Part shown: positions 1 to 12,200 of the stretch, in pieces
How the letters are laid out: the number at the start of each line of letters is the position of its first letter
Position numbering within the stretch: the first letter of the stretch is position 1
Source of the DNA: Prostheceraeus crozeri
Lineage: Eukaryota; Platyhelminthes; Polycladida; Euryleptidae
Reading direction: 5' to 3'
Assembly (NCBI GenBank): GCA_907163375.1
Contig: CAJQUW010004452.1
Coordinates: 203,501 to 267,500 of the forward strand
Length of the DNA: 64,000 nucleotides
Notes under the pieces: model-generated
The model's database searches: none
What the model saw: the letters and a program-made list of their open reading frames with translations, nothing else
Told to the model about the DNA's origin: nothing
Position numbers and translations under genes: made by a program

Positions 1-41
1 TGGCCTCAACGTGCTTCTGCATTACCATCATCTCATTGAAT

Positions 42-1121
42 TTTGGAATGTGAGGAAAGACTTATGTGATCGATGGCGTAGTGTGTCGTGGTGACAAATT
101 TTGTATTCCTCCGATGCTTCGCGACCGGATCGTATCCATTGCACACGAGGGTCATATGGGTATTTCTAAATGTAAATCCCGTATACGTGAATTTTACTGG
201 TGGCCTAATCTCCGGTACAAGTGCCGAACTATATACATAGACCTTGGCATCAAATTGCCATTGATATTAAAGGTCCGAACTATGACGAGTCTCACAGACC
301 TTATTATGTCATTGTTGTGATAGACTTACACAAAATTTATGTCTGCACGTGTCACTAGCTCTGTTACTTCTGCGAAAGTTATTGAATATTTAAGCAGTCT
401 CTTCTCGCTTTTTGGACAATGCACACTACTAACCTCCGACAATGGACCTCAATTCATCTCCTATGAATTTTCTGAGTTCTTCTGTTTATAATCCACAGAG
501 TAACGGGGTCGTAGAGCGGGCTAATAGGAATTTGAATAAATTGCTAGGTGTACATCTGCAAAAAGTGTCAACAAATTACAACAAATAATCGACAACTACG
601 TACAGAACTACAATGCAACTATGCATTCTTCGACGAACAAAATACGTCCGAGTTGATGCTAACCTACAAGGTGAAGACAAACCTAAACATCATTTCTACA
701 GAACACGATGTTGAGACAGAAGCGGGCCAAAACTTAAGATCAAAAAAGTAAAGCAAATGCCCAATATGCTAACGATCGAACACGACCTTGTACAACAACG
801 CCGTATAGAGAAGGTCAACGTGTTATTACTAAGAAAGGGCAAACACGAAAGTTGGTCAAGCAAGTTGGTCCATTCACATTCAAGATGGACTACGGATTTT
901 GTATCAACACGAGGAACATAGTTCGCACAGCACAAAAGTCGACAACTAATGATTATGATATGACATTTATTCCTACTCCGATGACAGAAAATGAACGGTT
1001 CGATGAAATTACAGAATGTTCCGTTGAGATACCAATTACTGTGCCAGAATCTCAACCTATACGCCGTTCGAATAGGCACCGACGTCGACCGTCATACCTC
1101 AGAGATTACGTTGCCAAGTAA
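42..1121 (+). pseudogene. Ty3/Gypsy integrase region, decayed
   Basis: Remnant of a Gypsy-type pol gene entering from the left edge. About 66-210 encodes the integrase zinc-binding segment (HEGHMGISKCKSRIREFYWW). In a second frame, 243-350 gives the first catalytic Asp (AIDIKGP). About 340-490 gives the second (TSDNGPQF). About 490-545 gives the glutamate region (SNGVVERANR). The tail at 852-1121 is basic and ends RRPSYLRDYV, as is usual for the C-terminus of these polyproteins. The reading frame shifts several times and the second zinc-binding Cys pair is missing, so it cannot make an active integrase. Gag, protease and RT would lie left of the window. Confidence 0.85.
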
Positions 1122-1190
1122 TCGATGAGGCAGTTTTCTGAAGGCTCAATCGCCTTGTGTGTCGTTTTTTGTTTTGTGTTACCGATTGTA

Positions 1191-1327
1191 CTTCTACAGG
1201 CTGCAGAGTTCCCCAAAGAGAACCACCGGTGTAACTAGAAGCTACAGATCCTTTTCATGGTTTTTTGATTATCGTCCTTCTACAGGCGGAAGAGTTCCCC
1301 TAAGAGAACCACCGGTGTACGTAGAAG
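1191..1327 (+). repeat. Two-copy tandem repeat bounded by inverted heptamers
   Basis: Two similar copies of about 51 bp, 1191-1241 and 1276-1327, share the core AGAGAACCACCGGTGTA. Each copy starts with CTTCTAC. The second ends in the exact complement GTAGAAG and the first in a close version, so each could fold into a stem-loop. They lie between the Gypsy pol stop and the polypurine tract. Confidence 0.7.
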
Positions 1328-1390
1328 AGTTCGATGGTAGTTTGTATACAAATGCGTTAAAAATTTTATAGTCTATGTATACCCCTTTTG

Positions 1391-1672
1391 AAAAAAGGAG
1401 GGAAAATGTAGTTACCGAAATTAATACTTTTGTTTTAATGCAGTGCAATTTCAAATGCTTGAGTACCAGCTGTAGTTACTTAGAAACGTTTTGAAATTTA
1501 TAATTTTTGTATCTTGCGCTCAGGTCTCTCTTACTATGAACAGCTTGTGATCACTTAACTAACTGCAATATAGCTTGGATTTACTACTTTACTTGGGTGG
1601 ATTTTGCTTAACGGGATTTATGGTTCCTACAAGTTATTATTACAATCAAACTACTTTTACTACGATATTACA
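1391..1672 (+). repeat. Candidate polypurine tract and 3' LTR of the Gypsy remnant
   Basis: A purine run AAAAAAGGAGGGAAAA (1391-1406) is followed directly by TGTAGTTACC at 1407. That is the expected order of polypurine tract then LTR start. A matching LTR end in TTACA is seen at 1672, giving an LTR of about 266 bp. No second LTR is visible for comparison, so the right boundary is a guess. Confidence 0.4.
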
Positions 1673-2848
1673 AATACCGGTCACTACCACAGTATTCGTC
1701 AAAATTGGAATTGATAATTGAGATGGAATTCTGCAATTGTTTATGGGCCCTCCATCCGTGGGATTACGCCCGACCCCAGGATCCCGGGAATGAAATATCT
1801 AAAATATGAAATTATTAAAGGTAACCTATGAGTGTCTTTATTCATTCATTCATTGTAACTACTCTGCAAATTCATGTGTGGGTAATGGCTTCCGATCGGA
1901 AAATATGTCGGGCGCAAGCGCTGCAAGCGCAGTTATACCCATAAATGTAATAACAAAGTGTTAGTTCTATGTTTTAACACATTTAGTCCTTCAGCCAATC
2001 AAGCATTACCTATTGCGGAGTTGCAATTTCTTTGCACGTGGAGTTATGTAATCCGAAATTCTGAATTTAATAAAAATATAAACATAATCAATAAAATATT
2101 GTCCGTTAACTTTCACAACAATTGAAGGATCGGTTTTCAGGTGATGAATTGGGCCCAACAACTAATTGCCTCGACTTCAATGAAGGTATTTGAATATATT
2201 TTTATCACAATTGCGGCCAATAGCTCAACAATTTAGGTACTCAACAAATAACAACTTGCATGTGAACGACTATATATTAAATCATCTGTGATCGTCAACA
2301 AAACACGAATGGAAATCACTTTTTTGACTATTTGGCAAAGAAATGCTGCAAATGCAAAAAAGTTGTGTGATATATTAATCAACTGTAAAGAAATCTATGA
2401 TGCGATGCTTTCACAAGTCAGTCGCTCATTTTAGAAATTTTACAGTGAGGATGAGTGCGCATGTTTATTCTATTTTACATAATTCTTCGATAACATTAAA
2501 CTCTTCAAAATTTCAATTTATAGATGACGTGCAAACAACCTAAAAATACATTTGATTCTGCATTTTATTCCAAGACCTCCAAATTGATGCAATCAGCTGA
2601 TATGTTTCGATGGTCTTCGGAAAAACTGAATCATCAAATGCAAATAAAAATATTTCATCATCTTTCTTCAGGGAATGGATTGCAAATGCCGCAAATTCAT
2701 TACCCTGACTGATGGTTGTTGGTCGCGAAATGTTCTGTGAATCACCGGTAACCTTAGCGATAATAAATGTTTGAGATATTTGTTTGTTCTGATAACTATT
2801 GTTTTCTCAAGGTGTACTTTTTCTATTCTTGAAGGTGACCGACCAATC
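1673..2848. other. Flank between Gypsy remnant and filamin first coding exon
   Basis: I see no protein-coding signal or recognisable element here. It should hold the 5' side of the filamin gene, possibly the acceptor of a 5' UTR intron. AG dinucleotides after pyrimidine-rich stretches occur at about 2811 and 2834, just before the first ATG. No TATA box or promoter could be assigned with confidence. Confidence 0.5.
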
Positions 2849-3221
2849 ATGATGCAGTCAGATTTCAACGGCACGCCGTACTACGAGTACGACTATGATG
2901 ATGGATACGTAGACGAGGACGACGAGGATATGCCTGAGACAGAACGCGAATTGGCGGAGGATGCTCAGTGGAAATTAATTCAAAAGAATACATTCACTCG
3001 TTGGGCCAATGAGCATTTAAAACAGGCCAAAAGTGGACTAGAGGATCTTCAATGTGATCTTTCTGATGGTCTGCGTCTTGCTGCTTTGGTGGAAGTATTA
3101 TCAGGATGTAAATTAAAGTCTTTGAATCGGCGGCCTACTTTTAGGACTCAGAAACTAGAGAATGTAACCCTGACGTTGAAATTTCTTGAAGAACAGGAAG
3201 GAATTCGCTTAGTGAATATTG
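2849..3221 (+). CDS. FLN: Filamin exon 1: acidic N-terminus and most of CH1
   Basis: Starts MMQSDFNG, followed by a Tyr/Asp/Glu-rich stretch ([17 protein letters not shown]). Then comes the conserved filamin run [22 protein letters not shown]1 continues through [18 protein letters not shown] to LVNI. The donor is G|GTAAGA at 3222, phase 1. The acidic run is unlike the Ser/Gly/Ala-rich start of vertebrate filamin A. Confidence 0.93.
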
Positions 3222-6200
3222 GTAAGAAAAGTTGACGAATACGCAGCCTACCTTACAAATACCATTGCAAATTTAAGGTTCGCAATGAGGCCATGGCCAT
3301 TTTAATAATTATTGGCAATTGTTGTTGATTCTTGAAATTAGAAACAATAGGTACTAGAAGCAGCAACTGTGGACTGTTGATTGATACCACCAAAACAAAG
3401 TGATCTAAAAATTAATTTATGCCGTACATAGACATATAACAAAGATAGAGATCGCTATTCATGAGCCCACAAATGTAGGCTTGCAATATGAAATATCAAA
3501 TCAATGAATTTACCACGAGGCCAGATGACTCCAAGATGACATAAGGAGGACACTGACGAAAGCGTCCGACACACTGCAAGCTGCAGCCGAACCTTACTGA
3601 TGATGCTCTGCATGTCATTACTTAATTCCCAATCGGAAGTTGCATTTTCTGTAGCACGGTGTGTGCTGCATGCCATTGGTACCAGGTTGTCTCATCAGTG
3701 CACCTGATCTTATTGTTAGTACAAATCATTATTTCTTATCTAGATGCAAAAAATTCAATCATCCAACAATTGTCTTCGGCTACAAAAGACTAAGATTAGG
3801 AAAAGTTACATTAATTGGAATTTGAAAATGATATTTGCAATGGGTTGATATGGTAATTTTCAATGATATGTCATGATACAAAATATGCTTATTTGAGCCT
3901 AACTTCATATACTTCGGCAAGTGCCAATTGATTTTTTAGCCAGGCAATAATTTTTGGGCGCATGGATTTTAGATGTTGCTAAGATTGTCCCTACGACATC
4001 AAATAAATTTCGTTTCATGTTTTTCCCAATGATAATTGCATCGAAAAATGAGTTTCAGGACCATCTTGTGAGAGCATTCTTTTTGGACCGGAAACTTGTT
4101 TTGTTCATGGAGTTGTTCAAGTAGTTTTTGGGCTACTGATGATAACCTTAGTCGGCAGGTTTAGACGTTTATGCCCTATAATTTGTGTAATATTCTGTGT
4201 CTTTTTATTGAACTTTAACTCTCCATTATTCTGATGTAAGCACTCCAATATTGGGCATCATGTAGATATTTTAAGCAATTTCACTGCATTTTTATATGGG
4301 CCGGATCAAATTACTTGATCAAATAAGTACCATAGCACTCAGAATAGTCAGCTTTAAAAAATGATCTAGTGACGAAAGCGATTTGTAATACTTCCATTTT
4401 GTAGTCCACGACCACTCTCTTTCACTTCGTTTGATCGAAAGCATTGTCTTCCGACTTTCACTAGCATCTGTGACTGACTGTGTCTGAACAGAATAAATGA
4501 GCAAATCGATGAACTGATTATCATGAATTATACATGATACATAGAAATAACTGGTGTTGGTTGACATTCTAGAATCTAGATGATCGATCATTACTTCTTA
4601 AAAGTGGCAAACTTGTTATGTGAATTCTAACTGGAGGGTGCCTCACTTAATCAAGAGAAGATTGTAGCTTCTGAAGTTCCATGTTTCTCTGATCAACCAC
4701 TCCTGAAAGCTCATGAAGGAAATTCGTTACCTGTAGGACCAGTGCTCACTGATTCTAGCTTCATAGAGGCCTATCGCATCAGAAAACATCGACAATTTAG
4801 GGACATTTGAATGATAGATGTGTTTTAGAGATAGTAGAGATAATGTATTTGAGAAATAGATATATTTTACAATCTTTAACTTTCTTATAACTATAGAAAT
4901 TCTGAATTTGATGCGGACCTACTTCTTTTGCATGCTTTGTTTATGATGTAGACACTTCTATGTTTTACTGTTACACTGTTTGCATTATCATATATTTTCA
5001 GATAGTACCGATATAGTCGACAGCAAATTAAAGTTGATTTTGGGACTGATATGGACTTTAATTTTGCACTATTCGATAACAATGCCAACATGGGAAGGCG
5101 AAGAAGAACGGCCACGGGTAAGAATAATTATATATGCTTTGGAATTGTTTGTCAGACCTTAAATTGGCAAGAATTATTTAAGAAATGAAATAGGTGGAAA
5201 GATAGTATTTTCAACATCCTGCCGATCGGCTAAGTTCCTTCAGTACTATTGTCAGTTGTAAGATCAATCACATGCTGTTTGTCGGCGGTTTTAATTCTGA
5301 CTGCATCCGAACGCATGCTCTCCAATAGAACCAGTCTCTGATAGAACCCGTTTTCCTAAAATGCAATAATTCATATATCCCAACGAGACGAGAAGTTATA
5401 AGTAGCATTTAGTACTATGAGTTAGTACTCATGACTTGATAATGCTGTTTGATTCCACAACTGTAAAATGTGCGAAATGAAAGAAAATCAGGATAGGGTT
5501 GGAAATGTAAAAATGTCGTTTATATTACACTATCGCTTCAAATTTTGACATGCCTCAAAGTAATTTCAAATTAAAGCGTCTAAACCAACTGTACAAATTT
5601 GTCTTTCCATTTTCATTACATTACATTTTATTATTTTTCCCACTATCAAGCAATAAAGATTTTTGGCATGAGTCATGCGATGATCATATTGCTATCGTTA
5701 TCATTTCAATTGGCGTTGAAGCTCTTATATGTCATGACATCATAATTTGTATGACAATCTATTCCTATAATTTACATGTGATCCCTTATATATGTTGTGA
5801 ATAGAAAGGGAATGTAATGTTCTGGTTGATAGTGTATAATGAAAATTGATAATTTGAAGAAAATATGTTGAATGTCGTGGGGCCCATTCACAAAACGCGC
5901 GATGTTCAAAGACTCAACGTTATAACTTCTCCCCGTCTTTGTGATATTGTTTAGAGAGTGATGACAGAGCCCCTCCTCCTCCAATTAATCACGTGATTTT
6001 AGAATAATAAAAATAGGAAACAAAGTCTTTGAAGAAGATAATTCTAGTCATGCGCCACCGACTAATTAGTCGAGTTTTTCTAGATATAATGATTTTCATG
6101 CACTGACTGTTTGCCTGTTGAGATTCGATCGATAACATTAAGACTACATATTCTTGAATACTGTGAATGCTCAAAAGCTGATTGATTTAATAGTGAAGTA

Positions 6201-9200
6201 AGAGTAAGTATTCCAGGGTGTCGACAATCCGAGAGTTCCTTTTGGCCCTTGGAAAGCCATGAAAACCCCTTGTAAATGGTCACGAGCACGGGAAATTTTG
6301 AGTAATCATTGAGAGATTGTATTTCATGTTTTAAGCAGTTACTTTAATAATAAAAGTGTGCTATATAATAGCAATAAGCCACTGATAGCGACTGAATGTA
6401 AGCGAAAAAATTGTTATCGCCAATGGCTTTCCAGGATATTAAAATATTTTTTTACAAATCGTGATGTCAATAGCGTGTCTTCTACTGGATTTTGCCGCAA
6501 TTTCGCAATTTCGATACTACTTAGTGACAAATTTTCGATAGAATTTCTTTCGGATTAATCACCTCCTGGGTCTGAAATACGGATTTGCTCTTAATTAATT
6601 ATAAGAAGCGGATGTTGATATTCATACATGCGGAGACTCCATGTAACTCCTATGCTGAGCTACAATTTCGAGCATTAATAGGTCACAGCATTTATCTTGG
6701 GATTCCTGGTATGACTGGTTTTAAAAAGCACGTTAATGAGTCATGGCTAAGATACAACACAATCTGTGCCTTCTCATCAAGTCACTGCATTCGTATGAAC
6801 ATAGATGGGCAAATGAATTATCAGAGATACCCAATCAAAGAATTGCGACTGTTCAAATAATAGGCACACTCTGAATCGATTCGCACGAGAATGCCTATGA
6901 ATTAACCCATCGACTTCTTCAATGCCTACTACCATTACCGTGAGTGCTCTGATGATGCTAGCTTCCATTTAACAGTGTAACCGCTTAGCGTTGCATTAGA
7001 CGTTACAATTTTCAAGGATGCTCTTTTTAAAGAAATTTGCGAACATAAAGCTGATCTGAGTTAACAAAATGATAAGAATCACCTACCTTGCTTTACACCC
7101 AAATTTTTAGAAATTTTACAAGTTCGTTGAAGGTCGTGAGACGAAAAAATGTCATTCTTTTGTTACGACGTTACAAATATAAGTTCAACTCAGATCCAGA
7201 TGGAAAATTTTCAACCAAATAAAAGGAAGAAGAAAGTGAGATTGTTTTCGAAGCATAGCTAAATTGGTGACTTGAATAAGTAGCAAGTATGTGCTATATT
7301 TGAAAGCAGTTGAAATATGTCGGTACAAAGATGAGCAAATATTAAAAATGATGATTTTCAGATTTTCTCGATTTTATTACAGTATTTATTTAATTAATTT
7401 TTTGCGACGGAAGTAAATTTCGGTGGTAAATTGAATATTTTCATGGAAAATATAATTGTCAAGGATGATGTTTGTGCAATTAAAGATAAGTTCTTAGTAT
7501 TTCGGAAAATTACCCAAATGTTGACATCCCCGTGGAATTGCTCATATATATATATATATATATATATCAATTTCATTCTTTTACATGTGATGTGAATTGC
7601 ATATTGAAGGCATAAGTGCTGAAAGTGCTGATTTTTTCAATTATGTTTGAATTTTTCATGAGATTTTTCAATGTTATCTAGTCTACAAAGGGAATAAATG
7701 CCTTTTCATGAACGTTCGTGTTGATTAACTTTTACATTCGGTTGGGACCATGACTGAAAAAGGTCTACTTTCGAACTGTCATGATGATTTCGGACTGGCC
7801 GATGATTTCCCGGCTAAAATTTTAACTGAATCATATGTTTTAGATGTTACTGAGTGCGCTTCTGTTATTTAAAAGTTTATGAGACTCTCCTTACGACAGT
7901 TTACGTTCGACATTTTGAGACTGCTTTGTACAAGGACCATTTTGATGTGGAGCCGTAGATCCCATTAGCTATTGTCTTAAAGAGGCATTTGGCTCAATAT
8001 CATGCATAACTTAAAAACCTTGTTATTTTCATGCATTGCATATTCTGATTCTGGTTATCATCTCTCACCCAGAAAAAGAAAACTGTCGCTGAGGATGAGG
8101 TGGGTCATTCTTCAAATAGTCATCATGTGTCGGGTGATGGTTTCATTGTTATCTCTCACCAAAGTCATATTATATTTTAATATCCGGAGCTAATCATACG
8201 CAGCTTGTACTACTTATCATAGTGTTTTCATTAGTCTCAATGGTTTAGATGATTTTCGTGCAAAGGGTCGTTCAGGTATTACACAATCGCTTTTTTCGAG
8301 ATTTTGATCCCCCTTCCCCCATAATCGATCCTGTAATCGCCTTTGAACACTCTAAACGACCCCGATTCCATAACTACTGGTCAACCCCTCTACACCATAG
8401 ACGATCGAATTTTTCGCTGTTTAAGTTGCGATTGCAATCTCTAGGCGTGCACTTAGGCCTCTTATTAATTTGAAAGGTCGGCCGCCTGTGTGTGCAGAGC
8501 TTAAGCCCTTCATTATACTATAGATGACATATCCTGAAGTCCGAGTTATCTTCCAGTATTGATAGACTTTTGCAAACAAAAATCTGTCTAGGAATGGGAA
8601 TTTTTTACACACAAATAAATGCGTTTCTTAAAATTACCAGGACATGGTTGCAATTTTGAATAGGGATTTGTGCCGATGTTGAGAGATGTTAACTAGTCCT
8701 GCTTATGATTCTTGAAATTGGATAAAATGGCAGCTATTCAGATCTGTCCCAATTTTTAAACTGAGGCTGAAATTGAATATCAAATTATTCTGCTTACATC
8801 CTGTTCAACAATGCATGCGTATAATTTCAGAATTGGCACTACAGCCCTTCTCCCCAACACGATGCTTTATATTTGGCAAACAAATATGTTATTGTTGCTA
8901 TTTGCAATGCTGACAATGTAAATGACTTTTAAGTGCATAAAAGGCATGTTTATACTATGCGAATTATAAAGCACTTAATCTAAAATATGTTAAGCTGTTC
9001 TTAATAGAAAATTAACAGCGAAAAAATGGTCACTTTTCCTCCTTACGACAACTAATCGACAGATCAAAGCCCCTTCCCATCGTAATCGCCCATAATCATT
9101 TTAACCACCTTCCCCCTTGGCGATTCCGTGATTCTTGAACGACCCCTAAGTCATTCTTTCTGTTGTGATTAGCGATTGCAATATAGCCTGTCCAATCAAA

Positions 9201-12200
9201 TATCTCGAACATGATTAGTTATGCCGCATATCATTTTTTTATACAAACTGTATTGAAGTATACATGACCATGTATTTTTTTAGTGCTTCGCCTGCGCGGT
9301 AGGTAATAATTTAAGTAAATGAAGTTAGATTTTTGACCATAATCAAAAAAAATTTAATTCTAAAATGCATACCCTATATCTTTTCATGATAGCATCAAAT
9401 AGATAATAAAAAATTTTCAAAGCACAAGCAAGCTTGTGTAATTTCTATGTTTCATTTTTTCATCATACTAAGTGTGCTAGAACACCTTAATGATAGTTGA
9501 ACCAAAATAACTAGTAATAATGATATCAGAATAATAATTTTCAATAGATCTTATTTAGGTGAATGTAGATACTTTCTTTTGAGTAATTTGAAGGAAGTGA
9601 ATCGATTTGCAATGTGTAGCTTCAGAGTTTAAAATAATTTTGTTATCTAACCAATTGAATAAATGTTGCTCTCATGTACACAATGTAAGAATTTAATGAA
9701 AAAATCTCAACATGTAATACTGGTTCGGAACATCCATGGATGGAAAATATTTTTTTATTCAAATACGAATTTTGATGCTCCATGTCGGTATCAGTCCTCC
9801 ATAAACTGTCTGTGAAAATAGTTGAGTAATGTACAAAGTCTCTCTAAGTGCTATCAAGATGACATGTCTAGCATTGGTATTGTTGTTATCCGCACCTCAA
9901 TAGTCAAGGAAAAACCTAGAATGACCTTCGTGCCTGTCAAATTTTGCGGGGTAGTAAAAATATCCACCTCCGCCTCGATTGAACCTCTCTCCTCTGCCAC
10001 CTAATATGTTTTATCTGGAGTTCCGCTCCACATCAACGCTATCCGTGAAATATGTGCTTTGTTCATGTATAGGCTCTAGTTTGGTGCTGTAAGTGTAAGC
10101 TGTATGTTATTTACATTTGGCGACACCAGATAGCATTCAGGTACATGTAAAGCTAGAAGGTTCTACATGTAGGTTGTGAATTGTTTAGGCTACTCCCAAT
10201 ATTATAAATGTAGACCTATCATCAGGTCCTACATGTAACAGTACTGTTCTGAATCTACAGTGATTCCGTTGCTCCCCATACTAAGCAATTTTGGTGTCAC
10301 TCCTTTCCATAAAATGCTCTGCTGCGTTTCGAAATCCTCTCCGCTACACATCGCTAGTTTTCCTCGCTATACATCCCAAATGCATGCTCAACAGCGCTCA
10401 TGCCTTCTCACACCTGCTCAGTTCCGACCTCTCCGGCTTCATTCTTATTCGAATCCCAGCCATGTCCAAATTTCCAAATCCAGCCTGATTTTTATCCTTT
10501 AACCATCACTTCCTTCTCGAATCCACCCCCATCCCCACTCGTTGCGCATCTCCAATTCACTGCTTCGATACCACTGGACTGCAGATTTTGTCTAAATGTA
10601 TGTACATCTACTGTAACAGGTGGTTTTTTTACATTGTTGATGTCATCTATCCGGTGTTCCCTATCAAAAATAAATAATTGGGTAATGCTCTTACATGTTT
10701 TAGTTGTCAGTTTCTGCGTTTGAACAATTTTTGAATATTTAAAGTATACTGACTCAATAATATTTTTTTTTAATTCACATATATAGTTGAGTCTACTCAG
10801 CGATATGTCTATTATTTATCATGATGTTAAATATTATTGAGAGTCAACTGAAGCATGCAGTTCTACTCAATCAGATTTAGATTGAAGCGAATATAATTTA
10901 AAGTGAAAGTACATGGAGAATTTTCTTCAAATCCAATGCCATATGAATTGTCTGCATCGCATCCTTTCGGTTATTTTTGACTTAATCTTTAAGTTATTTT
11001 TCTTAAAGCTGTATGTTGCGCTTGCTGGACATACTCTATCTATGAATTGTCCATAATATGTGAACCTTCAAACGATGCTGTCGAGTGACGTGATCACTGC
11101 TGAAACATGAGCATTGTGGAGTTATAGCTTCGAACAATACATGTGTTCAGACTTCAGAATTATTCTGTGTTTTCTGGAGACAGCATCACTGTCCTCCACC
11201 TTGTTTCATCAAATTGTGCTGCTTGCTTGAGGTCAACTATTACAGGACAACTCGTATGGCGAAGCGCTATCAGAAATTCTAGTAGTCCTGAACTTGTGAT
11301 GTATAATCACAGGTAGCGCTGCTAACTAGCTTTAGAAATGCACGGTAGAGTGTGCGTTGTCTTTATTAGTTAAATATTGAGTTTTTGCTTAATCTGAAAC
11401 GCGCCCATACAATAAAGGCTCTAACATACAGATGACTCTGATACAATATCTGCTATAATCATCATGTGAATGAAAATAGCGAAGTTTATTATATGATCAA
11501 TTGTTTATTATAGGATGATGGAAAGGGACCAACTCCGAAGCAGCGCTTGGCCTCATGGATTAATGCCAAGATACCTGGTCGACCAATTAATAACTTCACC
11601 ACAGATTGGAATGACGGAACTGCCATTGGTGCACTAGTTGACGCTTGTGCTCCTGGCTTGTGTCCCGATTGGAAAACTTGGAATCCAAAGAATTGTCTTG
11701 GCAATGCTCGAGAGGCTATGGATTCTGCTGAACAATGGTTAGATGTTCCTCAAGTAAGTTCGTCGAATTTTATTCACTTTTGAAGCTTCAGAATTATGAC
11801 CTAGCCAAAATTATCGTTCCGGGTGCAGCATATCTCCAAAAATTAATGCTAGGCCATAAATGTTGCACAATATTCATTTTGCTTCTTTGGCTCTGACAAT
11901 CAGCAATGTTGCCTAAAACATTTATATCTGCACGGAGATGTCTATCATTCTCGCTTTACTAGACATGGACTTGCACAATGGTAGCTGCTACTTATCCCTG
12001 ACTACTAATACCAACATTTTCTACTACTTGAAGCAGCAATTAACCCCTAGCAATTGCTAGCTCTATTAATGCGGACAGATTCATCTCCAGTAACGATAGT
12101 ATTTTACAAGCCTTGCAATGTAAATAATGAATATTTTTTAACTGGCTGATCTTGTAGTCTCTTTAATCTACTTTCAGCTTATCAAACCCGAAGAAATCAT

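Larger units (their letters stand above)
5118..11513 (+). other. Filamin intron 2
   Basis: 6.4 kb. Contains a (TA)n microsatellite near 7543 and two GGGTCGTT-type MITE copies (8265-8363, about 9050-9146). A strongly pyrimidine-biased stretch lies at about 10240-10620. Nothing else is recognised. Confidence 0.65.

Noticed and set aside
5885..5950. GGGCCCATTCAC-containing stretch as a MITE end
   Set aside because: No inverted partner or target duplication was found nearby.
10260..10723. Three overlapping + strand ORFs as a gene
   Set aside because: They arise from skewed C/T composition, have no recognisable motif and no convincing splice signals.
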